Below, one piece after another: positions 35,866-47,136 of a DNA stretch of 64,000 nucleotides; the first letter of the stretch is position 1, and every line of letters starts with the position of its first letter. A model generated the notes under the pieces. It had not been told where the DNA came from, did not search any database, and saw nothing but the letters and a program-made list of their open reading frames with translations. The DNA comes from Chrysogorgia sp. JL179-B06 (taxonomy: Eukaryota; Cnidaria; Anthozoa; Scleralcyonacea; Chrysogorgiidae): the NCBI GenBank assembly GCA_035772405.1, contig JAYKKM010000438.1, positions 1,394,001-1,458,000 of the forward strand, written 5' to 3'. The position numbers were made by a program, and so were the translations under genes.

Positions 35866-36274
35866 CTTATAATAAGTGAACATTTTTTATCGGGCAACGC
35901 GCGCACCACCATTCCACTGGTGAGACCCACCATACCAATGAACAACAATTGGTATTCCTTCATTTCCGCACTCTCATGATAGTAATCTGCAAACTTCGGT
36001 TTCTCAGTAAACACTCGACCATCGTATACTGAATGGTCATTACGCCTCTCAGCTGATCCAACGCGCGGTTTGTGTCATTGATGTCCGCATTAGCATCTGA
36101 AATCATTTGTCGCAAACGCTGGATTTTGTCTTTTTTAGCGACTAGCTCATTTTCGTACCATGCTTCTTTTGAACTTGTTAATTGTTCCAACGCGCGGTTA
36201 AGCTTCGAAAACAGAAAGCCAGCACCTGCGAAGGCTATCGCATTGAAAATCCCTCCACCCACAACACTCACCAT
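35866..36274 (-). pseudogene. Polinton membrane/coiled-coil protein, frameshifted
   Basis: The N-terminus has a hydrophobic segment (VVGGGIFNAIAFAGAGFLF), probably membrane-spanning. A heptad-like coiled coil follows (NRALEQLTSSKEAWYENEL and RLRQMISDANADINDTNRAL). The frame shifts near 36015, after which FTEKPKFADYYHESAEMKEY and a second hydrophobic stretch follow in another phase. Probably one ancestral gene of about 130-140 residues. Exact Polinton family not recognised. Confidence 0.5.
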
Positions 36275-36450
36275 TAACTTACGTTGATTTTAGTGGGTCT
36301 GTTGGTATCCACTTTTTCGATTGCAACCATTTTACTAACAGCGTTCCTGCACCAACTGCCACATGTTTTATTCACTCATCAAATGTGCAGGTACCACAAC
36401 TGACGTACTTTCCTGCACTTTCACACCTTTGTGCGTATACCACAACGCAG

Positions 36451-36534
36451 AGGTGGCGCCAATGGGGGGCAGGGTGGCTACAGCCCCCGGGGACCTTAGC
36501 CCCTGCGTCGGGGAGTTCCTGGCGCCTGGCGCCA
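36451..36534. repeat. GC-rich palindromic island
   Basis: A sharply GC-rich stretch in AT-rich surroundings. GGTGGCGCCA near the start is repeated inverted as TGGCGCCACC at the end. It looks like a very small inserted hairpin element. Confidence 0.5.
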
Positions 36535-36647
36535 CCCCTGCCACAACGACACAGCACCAACCAATAATGTAACCATAGTCCCACGTTGATTCTTCATGAA
36601 TTATCATTTCACGCATTAACCCTAAGTTAGCTCAATTTGACGATGGA

Positions 36648-37307
36648 ATGGAATTCTACAACGTTGGGGTGAAAAGTTTGTTGAAAGAACGTGGCATTGA
36701 GTACTTTAGCACTAACAGTGATAACAAAGCTGCTGTCGTTGAACGTTTTAACAGAAGCCTTAAAACTATTATGTGGAAGTATTTTTATGCACGTGGAATG
36801 TACAAATGGATTGACATTTTAGACCAGCTTGTGGGAAATTACAATGGTAATGTGAATCGAAGTATTATGATGAAACCAAAGGATGTTAACCATGCAAACG
36901 AAAATGAAGTATGGACCACTTTGTTTGGCCACCAATTTGCAGACACTCCGTTACCAAAGTTCAAAGGCGAATTGGTGAGGATTAGTAAGTACAAAAGTGT
37001 ATTCACAAAGCGCTATGAAACTAACTTTACTGAAGAGCTGTTTAAAGTGACACATGTTATTCGTGGTGACCCGCGGACTGTGTACGAAATTGAGGACAAC
37101 ACCGGTGAACAGATCATTGGGAAATTCTATGAACAGGAATTATCGCTGGTTAATAAGAGAGATGATGTGTACAGAGTTGAAAAGGTATTAAAAAGAAAGA
37201 AAGTCAGGGGAAAGAAAATGGTGTTGGTTAAATGGTTGGGCTATGACAGTAAACATGTAATTCATGGATACCAGAAAGTGACGTGGTCAAAATGTGAGTT
37301 AATGTAA
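36648..37307 (+). CDS. Polinton integrase, C-terminal part with chromodomain
   Basis: About 219 codons without interruption. The first third carries the end of the rve-type integrase core: the SDNKAAVVERFNRSLK stretch with the glutamate of the DDE triad, then NRSIMMKPKDV. The middle (residues about 95-155) resembles the SH3-like integrase tail with YKSVFTKRYETNFTEELFKV. Residues about 172-219 form a chromodomain (YRVEKVLKRKK, LVKWLGY, TWSKCEL). The first two catalytic aspartates are missing, so the gene is 5'-truncated; the apparent start codon is internal to the original gene. It would catalyse element integration if complete. TAA at 37305-37307 overlaps the next frame's ATG by one base. Confidence 0.85.
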   Translation: MEFYNVGVKSLLKERGIEYFSTNSDNKAAVVERFNRSLKTIMWKYFYARGMYKWIDILDQLVGNYNGNVNRSIMMKPKDVNHANENEVWTTLFGHQFADTPLPKFKGELVRISKYKSVFTKRYETNFTEELFKVTHVIRGDPRTVYEIEDNTGEQIIGKFYEQELSLVNKRDDVYRVEKVLKRKKVRGKKMVLVKWLGYDSKHVIHGYQKVTWSKCELM

Positions 37308-38628
37308 TGGCTGAAGGTGGAGAAGGTTTCGATGACTTTGAGATGAAAGACCTCAACTAGTACGAAGACGCTACTAACGAGCAATTAAACGAGGAGCTCG
37401 CTGAGACTGAAGGGTGGCTCAAAGAAATAGACACCAAGTACGTCGAAAAGGATATGCCGAGACGCGTCCGTGTTAGTTACGACGACAATCGCGACATTGT
37501 AAGTAAGATAAAAAACGAGCTATAGCTAGAAGGCAAGGTGAGCAAGAAGAAACGTCATTTAACGACACCGATGGTGCTGGTCCCACTTATTGTCACCGTT
37601 TTACCACGGAAGTCCCAACAGTTGTTGTTGATCCACCATTGAATCCTGAGAACCGACCTTTGCCAAGCATACAAAAGTTCGTTAGTAGTGACATTGAAAG
37701 TGGGTTTAAGTTCAACGAACATGACCCTGACGTATTGGCACTGCGAAACAGAGTGCCAATGAGCAAGGGAAACAGCGTGTTATTCAAACCCAGAAAGAAC
37801 AATAACGAATTCGGTAAAGAACAAATAGTTCTCATCAAACGTGAAAAAGATGGTGTTGTGAGGTATATATAGTGACACTAAGATAGCACAACGGAGTGTC
37901 GATCAATTTAAAGAGCTAATAAACAGAATCTTAGACAACGCAAAAGACCGTGAAAACGTTGCAAGGAGGGTATACCATTGTTAGCCACACCACCACACAC
38001 GCGGAATACGTAGAAGGGTTGACACCAAACGAGAACCGTGAACTGAGTGGTGTGCTTAATCTAAGTGCAGGGAGTGCGTTGCGTGATTCTCGAATAGGTG
38101 ACGATGGTGCACTGCAGGTCCAAGCAGACCACTTCCAAGACACGATAAATAGGACAATGGACGAATTAAACGATGAGGACGACGAAAACATTAGTTCTAG
38201 GTTAAAGGATCGTATCGCAGAGCTTGAAGAAGCGCGAGACAAAACTATTGAACAGTGCATGGGAACTTGAACAAGTTAGAGAACAACAAGAAGTCAACAT
38301 CGACAGGCTGCAGAAGTTCAAGAAGTGGGCTAAAGAAAATATGGTTGGGTTGAGTGCTGTAGTGATTTCAGTGACTGGAATTATAACAACTATTATCATC
38401 GCTGGGAGGTCTGCTGTTTTTAAGGGTGCTCAAGCTTCAAGGTCGTTCGCACAGGCTGTTAAGAACGCGATAATGAAGTTAGGTCCATGGGCTATTGGAT
38501 TGGCTAACTTTTTGTATAATGTAATGTCAGCAGGTGCAAAGGGTCTTGCTTGGCTGGCTCAAAATCTGTGGGTACTTATGGTGATACTTGCGTGCTGGTT
38601 GTACGACTTGTGGAAACAAAATAAATAA
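37307..38628 (+). pseudogene. Polinton virion/membrane protein, several frameshifts
   Basis: Probably one ancestral gene of about 430 codons, now broken by at least two in-frame stops (37358, 37523) and several frameshifts. In order: an acidic N-terminus beginning at ATG 37307; a proline-containing domain (NPENRPLPSIQKF, then FNEHDPDVLALRNRV; 37639-37872); a charged segment (LTPNENRELSGVLNLSAGSA) with coiled coil (DRIAELEEARDKTIEQ); and a C-terminus with two hydrophobic stretches (VGLSAVVISVTGIITTIIIA and LWVLMVILACWLYDLW). The architecture suits a membrane-associated minor virion protein. I cannot name the family. Confidence 0.5.
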
Positions 38629-38697
38629 AATGTGTGCACCATTATATGAACGCCACTGCAGGGGAATTGTCTCCCAGCTAGTTTTAGACGAGCACGA

Positions 38698-39667
38698 ATG
38701 GGGGCTATAAAAGGGACAAGAACGCAGCATGTCATCACGTTGAATCCTAACAAAGTCAACCCTGGTGAGGAACTTTACATTGACGTACCTAAGCTCAAGG
38801 GTATAGTAGCTGTTTAGTGTCTGGTTCGTTGGGTTTGTTGTTTGACTTTAAGAATGCGAACGACAAAACTACAAAAGTCGGTTCTTGAACAATGTGAGTA
38901 AGTTACTTTGTGAAAGGATTATTGTGAGATTGGCTGTGGAAATCATGTGTACGACAACGCTGGGGAGAGTTACATTAGTGTTTTCCACGACCAGTTTGGG
39001 AAAGACCAAATGATCAAATTATCGATTATGGTATGGCGGTGAAAACTTGAGAAAGTTGATCTCTATAAGGACGACAGTGGTGCGACGAGTGGGGACGCTG
39101 CTAAGGTTATAGCGATGCATTGATGTTTAGTGTTATTGGAACGAAACAGCGGATAAACTTGGTAAGATCATGGACGACCATGGTTGTACGCTCCTTTTAG
39201 TATGAACAACAACTTGCAATACGCCATTATACACTTCCTAAGGCTACAGACATAATTATGGTGGCGCAATCCAATGAAAGTCTTGAGTATACGAAACGAT
39301 TGATAACCAGGAACATTCCGATGAAATAACGTCATTGTACGAAAGTGGTCGGAGTTTGTCGTATGAACACATTACGTTGATGAAAAGTGTTGAATGGGGC
39401 AAAGACACGACCATTGTAAACGAGAACATTAATCTACCGAGAAAGAGTATGAAGGCAAGTGTGTTGTTATTTACGAACAAGACACGAACGGACAGTGAGG
39501 AATTTGTTTATCCGAATATTGAAAGTGTTAGAGTCACAATTGAGGGTGTGCCAAATGCGTGTACTCACAAGGCTTTCCAAAATCGAAGTTCTGTGCAGAA
39601 GCGAAACGGCTGTTTGGGTTGGGTGATCGTGACATGTTCAAGACAACCACAACGCGGCCACTGGTAA
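38698..39667 (+). pseudogene. Polinton hexon-like major capsid protein, broken
   Basis: Starts at ATG 38698 and reads NPNKVNPGEELYIDVPKL before a stop. The remainder is scattered over frames: LLFDFKNANDKT, AQSNES, then SYEHITLMKSVEWGKDTT, NINLPRKSMKASVLLFTNKT and EEFVYPNIESVRVTIEGVP (39335-39667). These are characteristic segments of the double-jelly-roll major capsid protein of Polintons. At least five frameshifts or stops make it non-functional. Position upstream of the packaging ATPase matches Polinton order. Confidence 0.75.
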
Positions 39668-39692
39668 AAAGATTGTAAACACGTAATCCGGT

Positions 39693-39938
39693 GTGTTTCT
39701 TGAAATCACTAAGAAAGCGACGACAGCTTGTGGTAAGACACATTACCTGCTTGACACACTGGAATCTGAGTACAAACGTAAGTTCGATTACATTGTGTTG
39801 ATTTGTCCTACTTGGAAATACATACACGACCCTGACGTGTTAGCGATAGACTGTGCACAAGACAATGTCGATGCTGTTCTCAAGTACGTAATGTTACAAT
39901 ATACTTTTAGTATAGCCAACCACCCTACATATAATTAG
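39693..39938 (+). pseudogene. Polinton packaging ATPase, N-terminal fragment
   Basis: Contains TTACGKTHYLLDTLES, a Walker A P-loop of the A32/FtsK-like genome-packaging ATPase type, followed by the strand DYIVLICPTW typical of the family. The normal glycine of GxxxxGKT at the loop start is not evident. The frame is open for about 81 codons and then ends at a stop and the right TIR, so Walker B and the rest are lost. Confidence 0.7.
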
Positions 39939-40133
39939 CATCACGTGACCTAACGTGAGCACATTGTAAATAGGCAAACGAAGGAGCAGGTTTTATGAAT
40001 GAATCAGAGCCATTAAAGTGAACTTGAAACACGTAACAGAAGCTTTAAGGACTAATTTACACACCAACGGGTGTTATTTACCATACACTAAACTGAGTTT
40101 AGTGGGTTTTTTCGCGTGTGAAATTTGCACTCT

Positions 40134-40450
40134 ATAAAGCGACACCGATGGCACCAGATGGGTTTGATATACGATATGAAGTCGATTGTGAAACAACATA
40201 TAAAATTTGGGATTAAGTTCGACTGTGCTTGATGAAACAGTGAATGAAGCAACACCGATGGCATCAGCTGGGTCTGACATGACACGAAGTTGATTGTGAA
40301 ACGTTGTGTGAAATTTGTGACCGTGAAGTGAATGCGCTAGACTGTGCTCGTTGAAACAGTGAATAGTGAAGCGACACCTATGGCATCAGCTGGGTCTGGT
40401 ACGACACGAAGTTGATTGTGAAACGTTGTGTGAAATTGTGATTGTGCTCG
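40134..40450 (-). repeat. Polinton right TIR, three tandem units
   Basis: Three units, starting near 40137, 40246 and 40368, each beginning GAAGC[GA]ACACC[GT]ATGGCA and ending with a GAAACAGTGAAT-like sequence. The outermost matches the left TIR to 40450. The extra unit relative to the left suggests unequal exchange within the TIR. Confidence 0.85.
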
Positions 40451-40493
40451 GTCGTTGAAACAGTTTACGTGTCTCTCCTTGAAGTGCGCTTGA

Positions 40494-40901
40494 GTAGTAT
40501 AGCATATGGGGTTACCGGTGCATTTTTGTAATTTATACGATGGCCTGAGACCAACCCAGTTTTGAGCTGGTGATGGTAGTGTGGCGGGTCGAAATGTTGT
40601 ACGAAGCGACATCGATAACATCAGCTGGTGACCAAAGTTGCGAATGTTCTCCTCGAGATGACATACCAGATGGGGGTGCCAGCACACTCTCAAAATTCGC
40701 ACAACAGCTTGAAACGAACCCCACGTTTACGACCGAGTTTAACGTCTTGAGATAACTTCTCAAGCCACATTTCTCGTTCTCTAATGTCTCCTGTCTAAAG
40801 CTGCACTACCGTACTCAGCTGGGCTTGGCGGAACGCTGGGTTAGTCTCAGGCCATCGTATAAATTACAAAAATGCACCGGTACCCCCATATGCTATACTA
40901 C
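40494..40901. mobile_element. Palindromic MITE, about 410 bp
   Basis: Inverted arms of about 65 bp, starting GTAGTATAGCATATGGGG on the left and ending with the reverse complement at 40901. No clear target duplication. The middle has no transposase. It lies just outside the Polinton right TIR. Confidence 0.75.
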
Positions 40902-41356
40902 GCATTCTCAGTAAAACATGACATTGCACTAGAAGTTGAAAATTACCTATGCAGAGGAACGTGATGAGCTAGGAACGGAGCAAGCCTGGTATCAATGAAC
41001 GAGAAGGACACGGCAAAGAAATGAAGTGTTTTCCTATCGTTGTTCACGACAGCGAACTGGGGAAACAAAAGTATTTTTGTGGTAACTATCTATTCAGTAA
41101 ATATACTCTCAATTTTTATTTTGGAGATAATTGATAGTTGTGCGGTGATTATGATACTATAATGAATATTCTAATATCAGAGTAAGTGTTGTGTGTTTAT
41201 TTTGTGATTATATAACCAGCCTCGTGCGCACGTCACGTAGCAAAATAAACCCCTGGGTACGAGGCAGGTTGTTAACTAGTTACAATACTAACATTAACGA
41301 AAATAACTGGTTAATATTTAAATAGTTGAAAATAAAGGAACGTTGTTATATATAAA
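40902..41356. other. Unassigned intergenic stretch
   Basis: AT-rich sequence between the MITE and the Penelope-like element, ending in a short TATATAAAAAAG tract. No feature recognised. Confidence 0.4.
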
Positions 41357-41434
41357 AAAGTAGAGTGCTGCGTAGACAGTGTTTTGAATATATAAGTGAA
41401 AAGGTGGTAAACTGCCAAGAATTTAGTGATAGAT

Positions 41435-41475
41435 ACTGACGTTTCGAGCGGAGCCCTTCATCAGAGTAAGACGAG
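41435..41475 (-). ncRNA. Hammerhead-like motif in the 3' pLTR
   Basis: The minus strand reads CTGATGA, a stem GGGC-TCC-GCTC, then GAAAC and GTC. This has the order of the hammerhead core, but stem III is absent or reduced to nothing and stem I is only about 4 bp. The same motif is at 44081-44120 (minus), 63211-63250 (minus, mutated) and 63535-63570 (plus). Self-cleavage of a monomer is doubtful. Confidence 0.5.
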
Positions 41476-41739
41476 ATGAAATAAAATAAATAGGGCTTAC
41501 ATATATGCATGCCAAAAGGATGTCACAAGTAGAAAGTAGCCAATCAAATGCACGGGAGATAAACAAACTAATAATTGATGAGATGCGAAAAGTTAAATCA
41601 TATGCTATTTTTACAGTTGATCAGCAAACAGACTGAGGGGGAGGGAGAAATGACAGGTCCAATATCCAAGGGGATTAGGCGATAATATATTAGCAGTAAG
41701 AAACAAAAACTTGAACTTGAAATTGGCAACAGGTTTGTC

Positions 41740-43634
41740 TACATCATTGTTCCTCACGGAACGAAGATGTTCAGCAAACCTGTTGAAAGGCGTCGCCCAG
41801 TTTCACCAATGTAGATTTTAGGGCATTTATCGCAAGAAATGCAATAAATTATGTTGGTGGACGTTCATGAAAAAGTATGGCGGATTGTGTGGTCGAATTT
41901 GGGGACAGTAATAACTGTAGTGGGATTGAGAAAAGGGCATGTGTTGCAGCGGGAACGGCCGCAAGAAATTGTTCCCACTGGTACCCTACCGGCGGTATTT
42001 TGTTTAAGGGCACTATGTACTAAGGAGTCACGAATGTTTTTATTACGGCGAAAGGATACCAAAGGGTTGTCGGTGAAAATGGCTGACGTCTCAGGATCAT
42101 TTTGTAAAATGTGAAAATTCCGATTGATAATATTTTTAACTTTAAAATTGAAAGGACGAAATATTAGAACTAAAGGAATTTTATTGTTTGAAACTTGTTC
42201 CAAAGCTTGTTCAAGGGCGTCTAAACGGGGTACGAGAAAAGCTTTCTGAACGGCGAGGTCTAGAAGGTTGGTAGGGTAACCACGTTGAACAAAAAAAGAT
42301 CTCATTTCTATTGATTTGGCTTGAAAATCTTGGTCGTAGCTACATAAGCGGCGAAGACGCAAGAATTGAGAGTAAGGGATAGATTGCTTATAGTGTGGTT
42401 GGGATGAGAGGATGAAAATAGAAGATAACTATGGGAGTCAGTAAGCTTGTACGAGACCGACATTTTCAGCGAATCAGCATCAATTGAAATTAAAATATCA
42501 AGGAACGACACAGAGGTCTCGCTGATTTCCCACGTGAACTTCAGAGCAGGATGAAAATCATCAACAAAGTTGATCATCAACAAAGTTGATGAACTGCTCT
42601 AAAAGGACACGTGAACACGACGCTGTTCCTAAACAGTCATCGATAAATCTGCCGAAAAAATCAGGCAAGGGACCCGTGTATTGTTCAAAGATCTGTTTTT
42701 CAACATAACCAACAAATAAGTTAGCATAGCTTGGACCCATTTTGGTGCCCATCGCAACACCACTTATTTGTTGATAATGTTCACCATCAAACGAAAAATT
42801 GTTAAGGGTACTAGTTCTGCTAAACGAAGTAATGTGGATGTGGAGGGTTCTAACTGAGTTCGCTGACCAAAGAAAAACTTCAGAGCTTCAAGGCCATCAC
42901 AATGGGGAATGACGGTGTATAAGGACTTGACGTCCATGGTGAAAATAAATTTATCGGAACTACTGAAACGTAACTGGTCGAAAATTTGCAAGGCATGTTT
43001 TGTATCTTTGATATAAGAAGGCAACTTCTTAACCAAAGGATACATAACGTTGTCTAGAAAACTGGAAATGAGCTCGGTGGGGCAACTACAAGCGGAAACA
43101 ATCGGCCTGCCAAGATTGTTAGGTTTATGAATTATAGGTAGGAAATATATGACAGGCGGTTGTTAATATAAGGTTAGATGAGGCAGGCAATTCGCCGGCT
43201 TGGATGAAATTCTTGATGGTAGTTTTGACGGATTTTTGGTTATATTGAGTGGGATCGGAATTCAACTTAGTATGAAAGATGGGGTCACTGAGTTGGCGAA
43301 GAGCCTCTTGTCGATACAAGTCCGCTCTCCAGACAACAACAGCGCCACCTTTGTCCGCAGGTTTTATGACAACGTCATCTCGACATCGCAATGACTTTAA
43401 AGCTAGAAGCTCTTCTTTGTTAAGGTTATGAACTTGTTTTCTGCGCGGAGGGTGCAATTTATCAATGTCATGGCGGCATTGTCTTACGAAAAGATCAAGG
43501 GAGAAAAAATCGCCTTCGGGTGGAGACCAAGACGATTTCTTGGGGTTGAGTTCTTCAAAAATATCCTTATTGTTATTATCTGCATAGCAGCGGATTATAT
43601 CATAGCAGCGGATTATATACTGGTTATATAGCAC
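41740..43634 (-). pseudogene. Penelope-type reverse transcriptase/GIY-YIG endonuclease
   Basis: Read 5' to 3' on the minus strand: DDVVIKPADKGGAVVVW (43634-43125, N-terminal RT region); FTMDVKSLYTVIPHCDG (RT motif A, 43045-42764); GTKMGPSYANLF and the catalytic FIDDCLG (42752-42561); thumb segments FLDILISIDADS (42583-42308); KNKFIPLVL-like region and NTCPFLNP (42362-41865); then YCISCDKCPKIYIGETG (about 41845-41795), the Cys-containing GIY-YIG nuclease signature. The element copies RNA and nicks target DNA with these two activities. Several frameshifts and short deletions break the frame, so this copy is dead. Confidence 0.88.
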
Positions 43635-43949
43635 GATCTTTTAAATGATTTATATAACCTTGCTGTAGTTCATTCAGCTCCGCAGTCAATCCCCCTGGGT
43701 ATTCAAATTCCGCCGCCCCCCACTTTTTATGATGCTAATATAAATATTGGGGATATTAGCGGATTTAGCTATACTGTATACATCCCGCGGTAGATCAAAG
43801 AAAACCAATTACGAGTTTCCAGCTAGATCTGATGAGTGCAACATCATGTGCACGAAACTGAACAGTAATTAAAAATGCTTAAGTGAAAACCTTCGTCTCC
43901 TTTACTTTTATCTTATAATGCTCTGGACTAGTTTCATTGAGCACTCTGC

Positions 43950-43952
<3 letters not shown>

Positions 43953-44000
<48 letters not shown>
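43953..44000. repeat. (TA)n microsatellite
   Basis: Uninterrupted TA dinucleotide run beside the Penelope pLTR. Confidence 0.95.
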
Positions 44001-44005
<5 letters not shown>

Positions 44006-44127
44006 TAGAGTGCTGCGTAGACAGTGTTTTGAATATATAGCAAAGTGAAAAGGTGGTAAACTGCCAAGAATTTAGTGACGAGATACTGACGTTTCGAGCG
44101 GAGCCCTTCATCAGAGTAAGACGAGAA

Positions 44128-44472
44128 GATACAGATATTTATTAAAATATATTTGTTTGACACTGACTAAAATGTTGGTACAAAGACGTTTCGACTAGAA
44201 AACTCTAGTCTTCCTCAGTTAAAAATGTTTTGAAGGCCGAAATATAGGCGTATATATATATAATATATATATATAATATAAGTATATTTACATAACTGTC
44301 AAGATAAAAAACTAAATTAGCATAATGTCATTATTAAAGAATAGTCATCAGGGATTTATACATAGATGGAATTTTTAATTGAGGAAGACTAGAGTTTTCT
44401 AGTCGAAACGTCTTTGTACCAACATTTTAGTCAGTATCAAACAAATATATTTTAATAAATATCTGTATCTTA
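44128..44472. repeat. Inverted repeat with hammerhead-derived arms
   Basis: Arms of about 95 bp, 44128-44222 and 44383-44472. The plus-strand arm reads CTGAGGA, then AGACTAGAG-TTTT-CTAGT, then CGAAACGTC: a hammerhead-like stem II and GAAA box with a CTGAGGA variant core. The loop holds a short TA-rich stretch. It looks like head-to-head retroelement termini. Confidence 0.6.
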
Positions 44473-44499
44473 TATGAATCCTGACTGCCATTTTAACAT

Positions 44500-44898
<399 letters not shown>

Positions 44899-44996
<98 letters not shown>

Positions 44997-44997
44997 A
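44899..44997. repeat. (TA)n microsatellite
   Basis: About 100 bp TA run bounding the retrozyme-like unit on the right. Confidence 0.95.
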
Positions 44998-45025
44998 TGA
45001 AGAAGGGGCTGCGCCCCGAAACGTA
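44998..45025 (+). ncRNA. Hammerhead-like 3' half
   Basis: Immediately after the TA array: GAAGAA, stem GGGGC-TGC-GCCCC, then GAAACGT. This resembles stem II plus the GAAA box of a hammerhead with the CTGATGA core lost or mutated. Probably another pLTR or retrozyme end. Confidence 0.45.
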
Positions 45026-45027
45026 AA

Positions 45028-46938
45028 TGAAAATAAAGATTTTAAATGTTCCTACTGTTAGACTTGTTAATATTCTGGAACTTTGACGAAGGTTGGCTCC
45101 TTGACATCAAAGAGTATCGACTGGAAGAACTAATATATAGATATTAACCCTCTCGCAGGTTGAGTGTAATTTAGTGAGCCCGAGGAATTTTCACAAAATT
45201 ACTCGAATCGTAAGGTGTTTTATTCGGATAGATTTTATTGCTATTAAACATAAGTTCAACACAGGACTATTTTCGGCATGATTCTCCTTGTCTCAGATAA
45301 AAATGTTTCTGTTCAAGTGTTTGATACGTTTTCCTTAACGTTGTCGTTCTGTTTTCCGAACTTTCTAATGATTAGAGCACGCGAGAATGTCCAGCTATAT
45401 AAGGTTCCAAATCCGGTAGATGCATGTTCCTGCATGGCTTCTGAGCTTTCGTCGTTACCATGACGACAACATGTTCCATACTAACAAGTCGAGTTTTAAC
45501 AATCTTAACAGCTTTCAATAACCCAGTTTAAAAACTACTGTTGACAATTTTATACATAATAATTGCACTCAAGGTTGAGAATTAATTGTATCAGTTACAC
45601 TTATCAACTTCTGCATGCTTCTGTTGGCGCGAATTGCTTTGCAAGTTTTTGATCTTTTTCAAAAACTTTCTGAGTGCTTCGACAACGTTAAAATTTATCG
45701 GGTCTATTTCTTATTCTAATGCATTTGATGAAGTGGAGATTTACTCATGAGAGTATTGGGAAATTTACTCGCGAATTTCAAGGTCAGTAATTGACCAGAG
45801 TAATCGCACGTACCTAAGATGCCAAGACAGTGTACATTTACATTCCCAGGCAACGTCATTGCGACTATAGAAATCGGCGATCGATAAATTGACGAGTGTA
45901 ACCCAGCAACTTTAGGCAGGCGCCATCATTGCAAAATGGGAAATATGGATAAGTGATCACACTTCGTTCGCTAGTTTGAAGCGTTTTTGACGTTTTGACT
46001 GCCAATCATTATTATATGTGGATGGCATAATTAAACGTGCGGCAAAGCAGCCGCCATGAATGAATGTATCCAAGTAACCGTGCATCCGTTACGTTGACGT
46101 TTCGCCAAGCAGCGAGTTTTGAACGACAAGATCTTAAAGTGCTTTGCACTCCGATAGTTCAATTTCATATCTACTAAAATACGCTAAAAATACACTGCAA
46201 AAGGAAATTGTACACAAAGAGGAAGGGAAATCCACTCCGAGGATCGTCGAGAATAACTTATACATGGTATGCACACTTGTGAAATTTCCATTGTTTGTAT
46301 GAACGCCCCATCGCTATTTAACAGCAAAAATACTTATCAATATAATCTTATTTACTTCGTATACTGTGATATTATTTTACTGGGCAGTTTGTGCTGACTT
46401 GACACGAATGTCAATTAGAGATACGAAACCTCGGGGTGCAAAACATAAGTATACATAAAAAGCCAGAAAACTAATATCAGATTTCTTCAGTCAGGACTAA
46501 TGTTACCATGGATATGGTAGTTTTTGGAGTATTTGATGACAAGCTGATCTTGTTGCCTCTAGAGATATCCTTTATCTATATGTTTGCCCATCTAATTTGC
46601 AAAATCTATTTTTCAGTAACAGTTGACTGCATTATTTGCGAGTCACTATTGTATTGTACATACTTAATTCAATCGGCATTTTTAGGGTTACCTCAGAAAA
46701 AATATAAGATTTAGACCAAAAACATTAAGTAGTTCAACAAGAGTATACGCGCCGCTAAATATATGAAAACAATTGTTTTTTAATTAAAATACCAATATAA
46801 TTGGATAATAAAATATCAATAAATATAATTGTATAAATTTGCATTTTACTAATTTATTCCTACACAAGTACAACAACAATTAACGACAATAAACTGCTCG
46901 TTTACAAAACGTTTTAAATACCGAAATGGCTAACTCAC
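45028..46938. other. Unassigned intronic sequence
   Basis: No convincing gene, RNA or repeat. A 61-codon plus-strand frame (45278-45463) and a 68-codon frame (46508-46714) have no recognisable features. The right end is the SLC6 intron 2 donor. Confidence 0.5.
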
Positions 46939-47136
46939 CACCACCGTTTCGCTGACATAGATAAGGAAAACGCCAGACATTTCCCAAACCAACCGCAAGT
47001 CCAATAGAGGCCAAAATAAATTCTGCTTTATTCCCCCATGTATCACGATTCCCTTCGATAACATCAGATTTGTCAATTGTCTCCGTTGACATTTCCTCGG
47101 ACACGTCCTTTCCTGGTACATCTTTCAGCTCAACCG
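46939..47136 (-). CDS. SLC6 family transporter, coding exon 2 (TM1)
   Basis: Begins after acceptor TTTCATATAG (ending 47137) with a phase-1 codon. It encodes an acidic cytoplasmic N-terminus, then [20 protein letters not shown] and [17 protein letters not shown], the SLC6 TM1 with its unwound centre and sodium-site residues. It ends at donor G|GTGAGT (46938). At the position of the monoamine-transporter aspartate (SERT Asp98) it has glycine ([10 protein letters not shown]), which in this family goes with amino-acid-type substrates carrying their own carboxylate. The exon is 198 nt. In-frame ATG at 47091-47089 could be an alternative start, but splicing to exon 1 keeps one frame. Confidence 0.93.

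Larger units (their letters stand above)
33051..40450. mobile_element. Reduced Polinton/Maverick element
   Basis: Bounded by inverted repeats (33051-33270; 40134-40450). Inside are remnants of the hallmark Polinton set: family-B polymerase C-terminus, retroviral-type integrase with chromodomain, hexon-like major capsid protein and packaging ATPase. There are also small accessory genes. At about 7.4 kb it is well below the 15-20 kb usual for the group, so most of the polymerase, the integrase core and probably the protease and penton genes are deleted. Genes lie in two blocks, minus strand left of about 36.3 kb and plus strand to its right. Most frames are broken. A piggyBac-type MITE is inserted at 34229-34931. 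Confidence 0.88.
41357..44127 (-). mobile_element. Penelope-like retroelement with pLTRs
   Basis: Direct repeats beginning AGTAGAGTGCTGCGTAGACA at about 41358 and 44004, each containing GGTGGTAAACTGCCAAGAAT and a hammerhead-derived segment, frame a minus-strand reverse transcriptase/GIY-YIG pseudogene. Such pseudo-LTRs with hammerhead motifs are known for Penelope-like elements. The right repeat is truncated at 44127. A TA microsatellite (43953-44000) lies beside it. Confidence 0.85.

Noticed and set aside
20314..40450. The giant inverted-repeat element and the Polinton as one composite element
   Set aside because: Their terminal repeats are unrelated, each has its own boundaries, and unique sequence separates them (31792-33050).
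41851..42114. 87-codon plus-strand frame
   Set aside because: Antisense to the Penelope reverse transcriptase, whose own motifs are clear on the minus strand.
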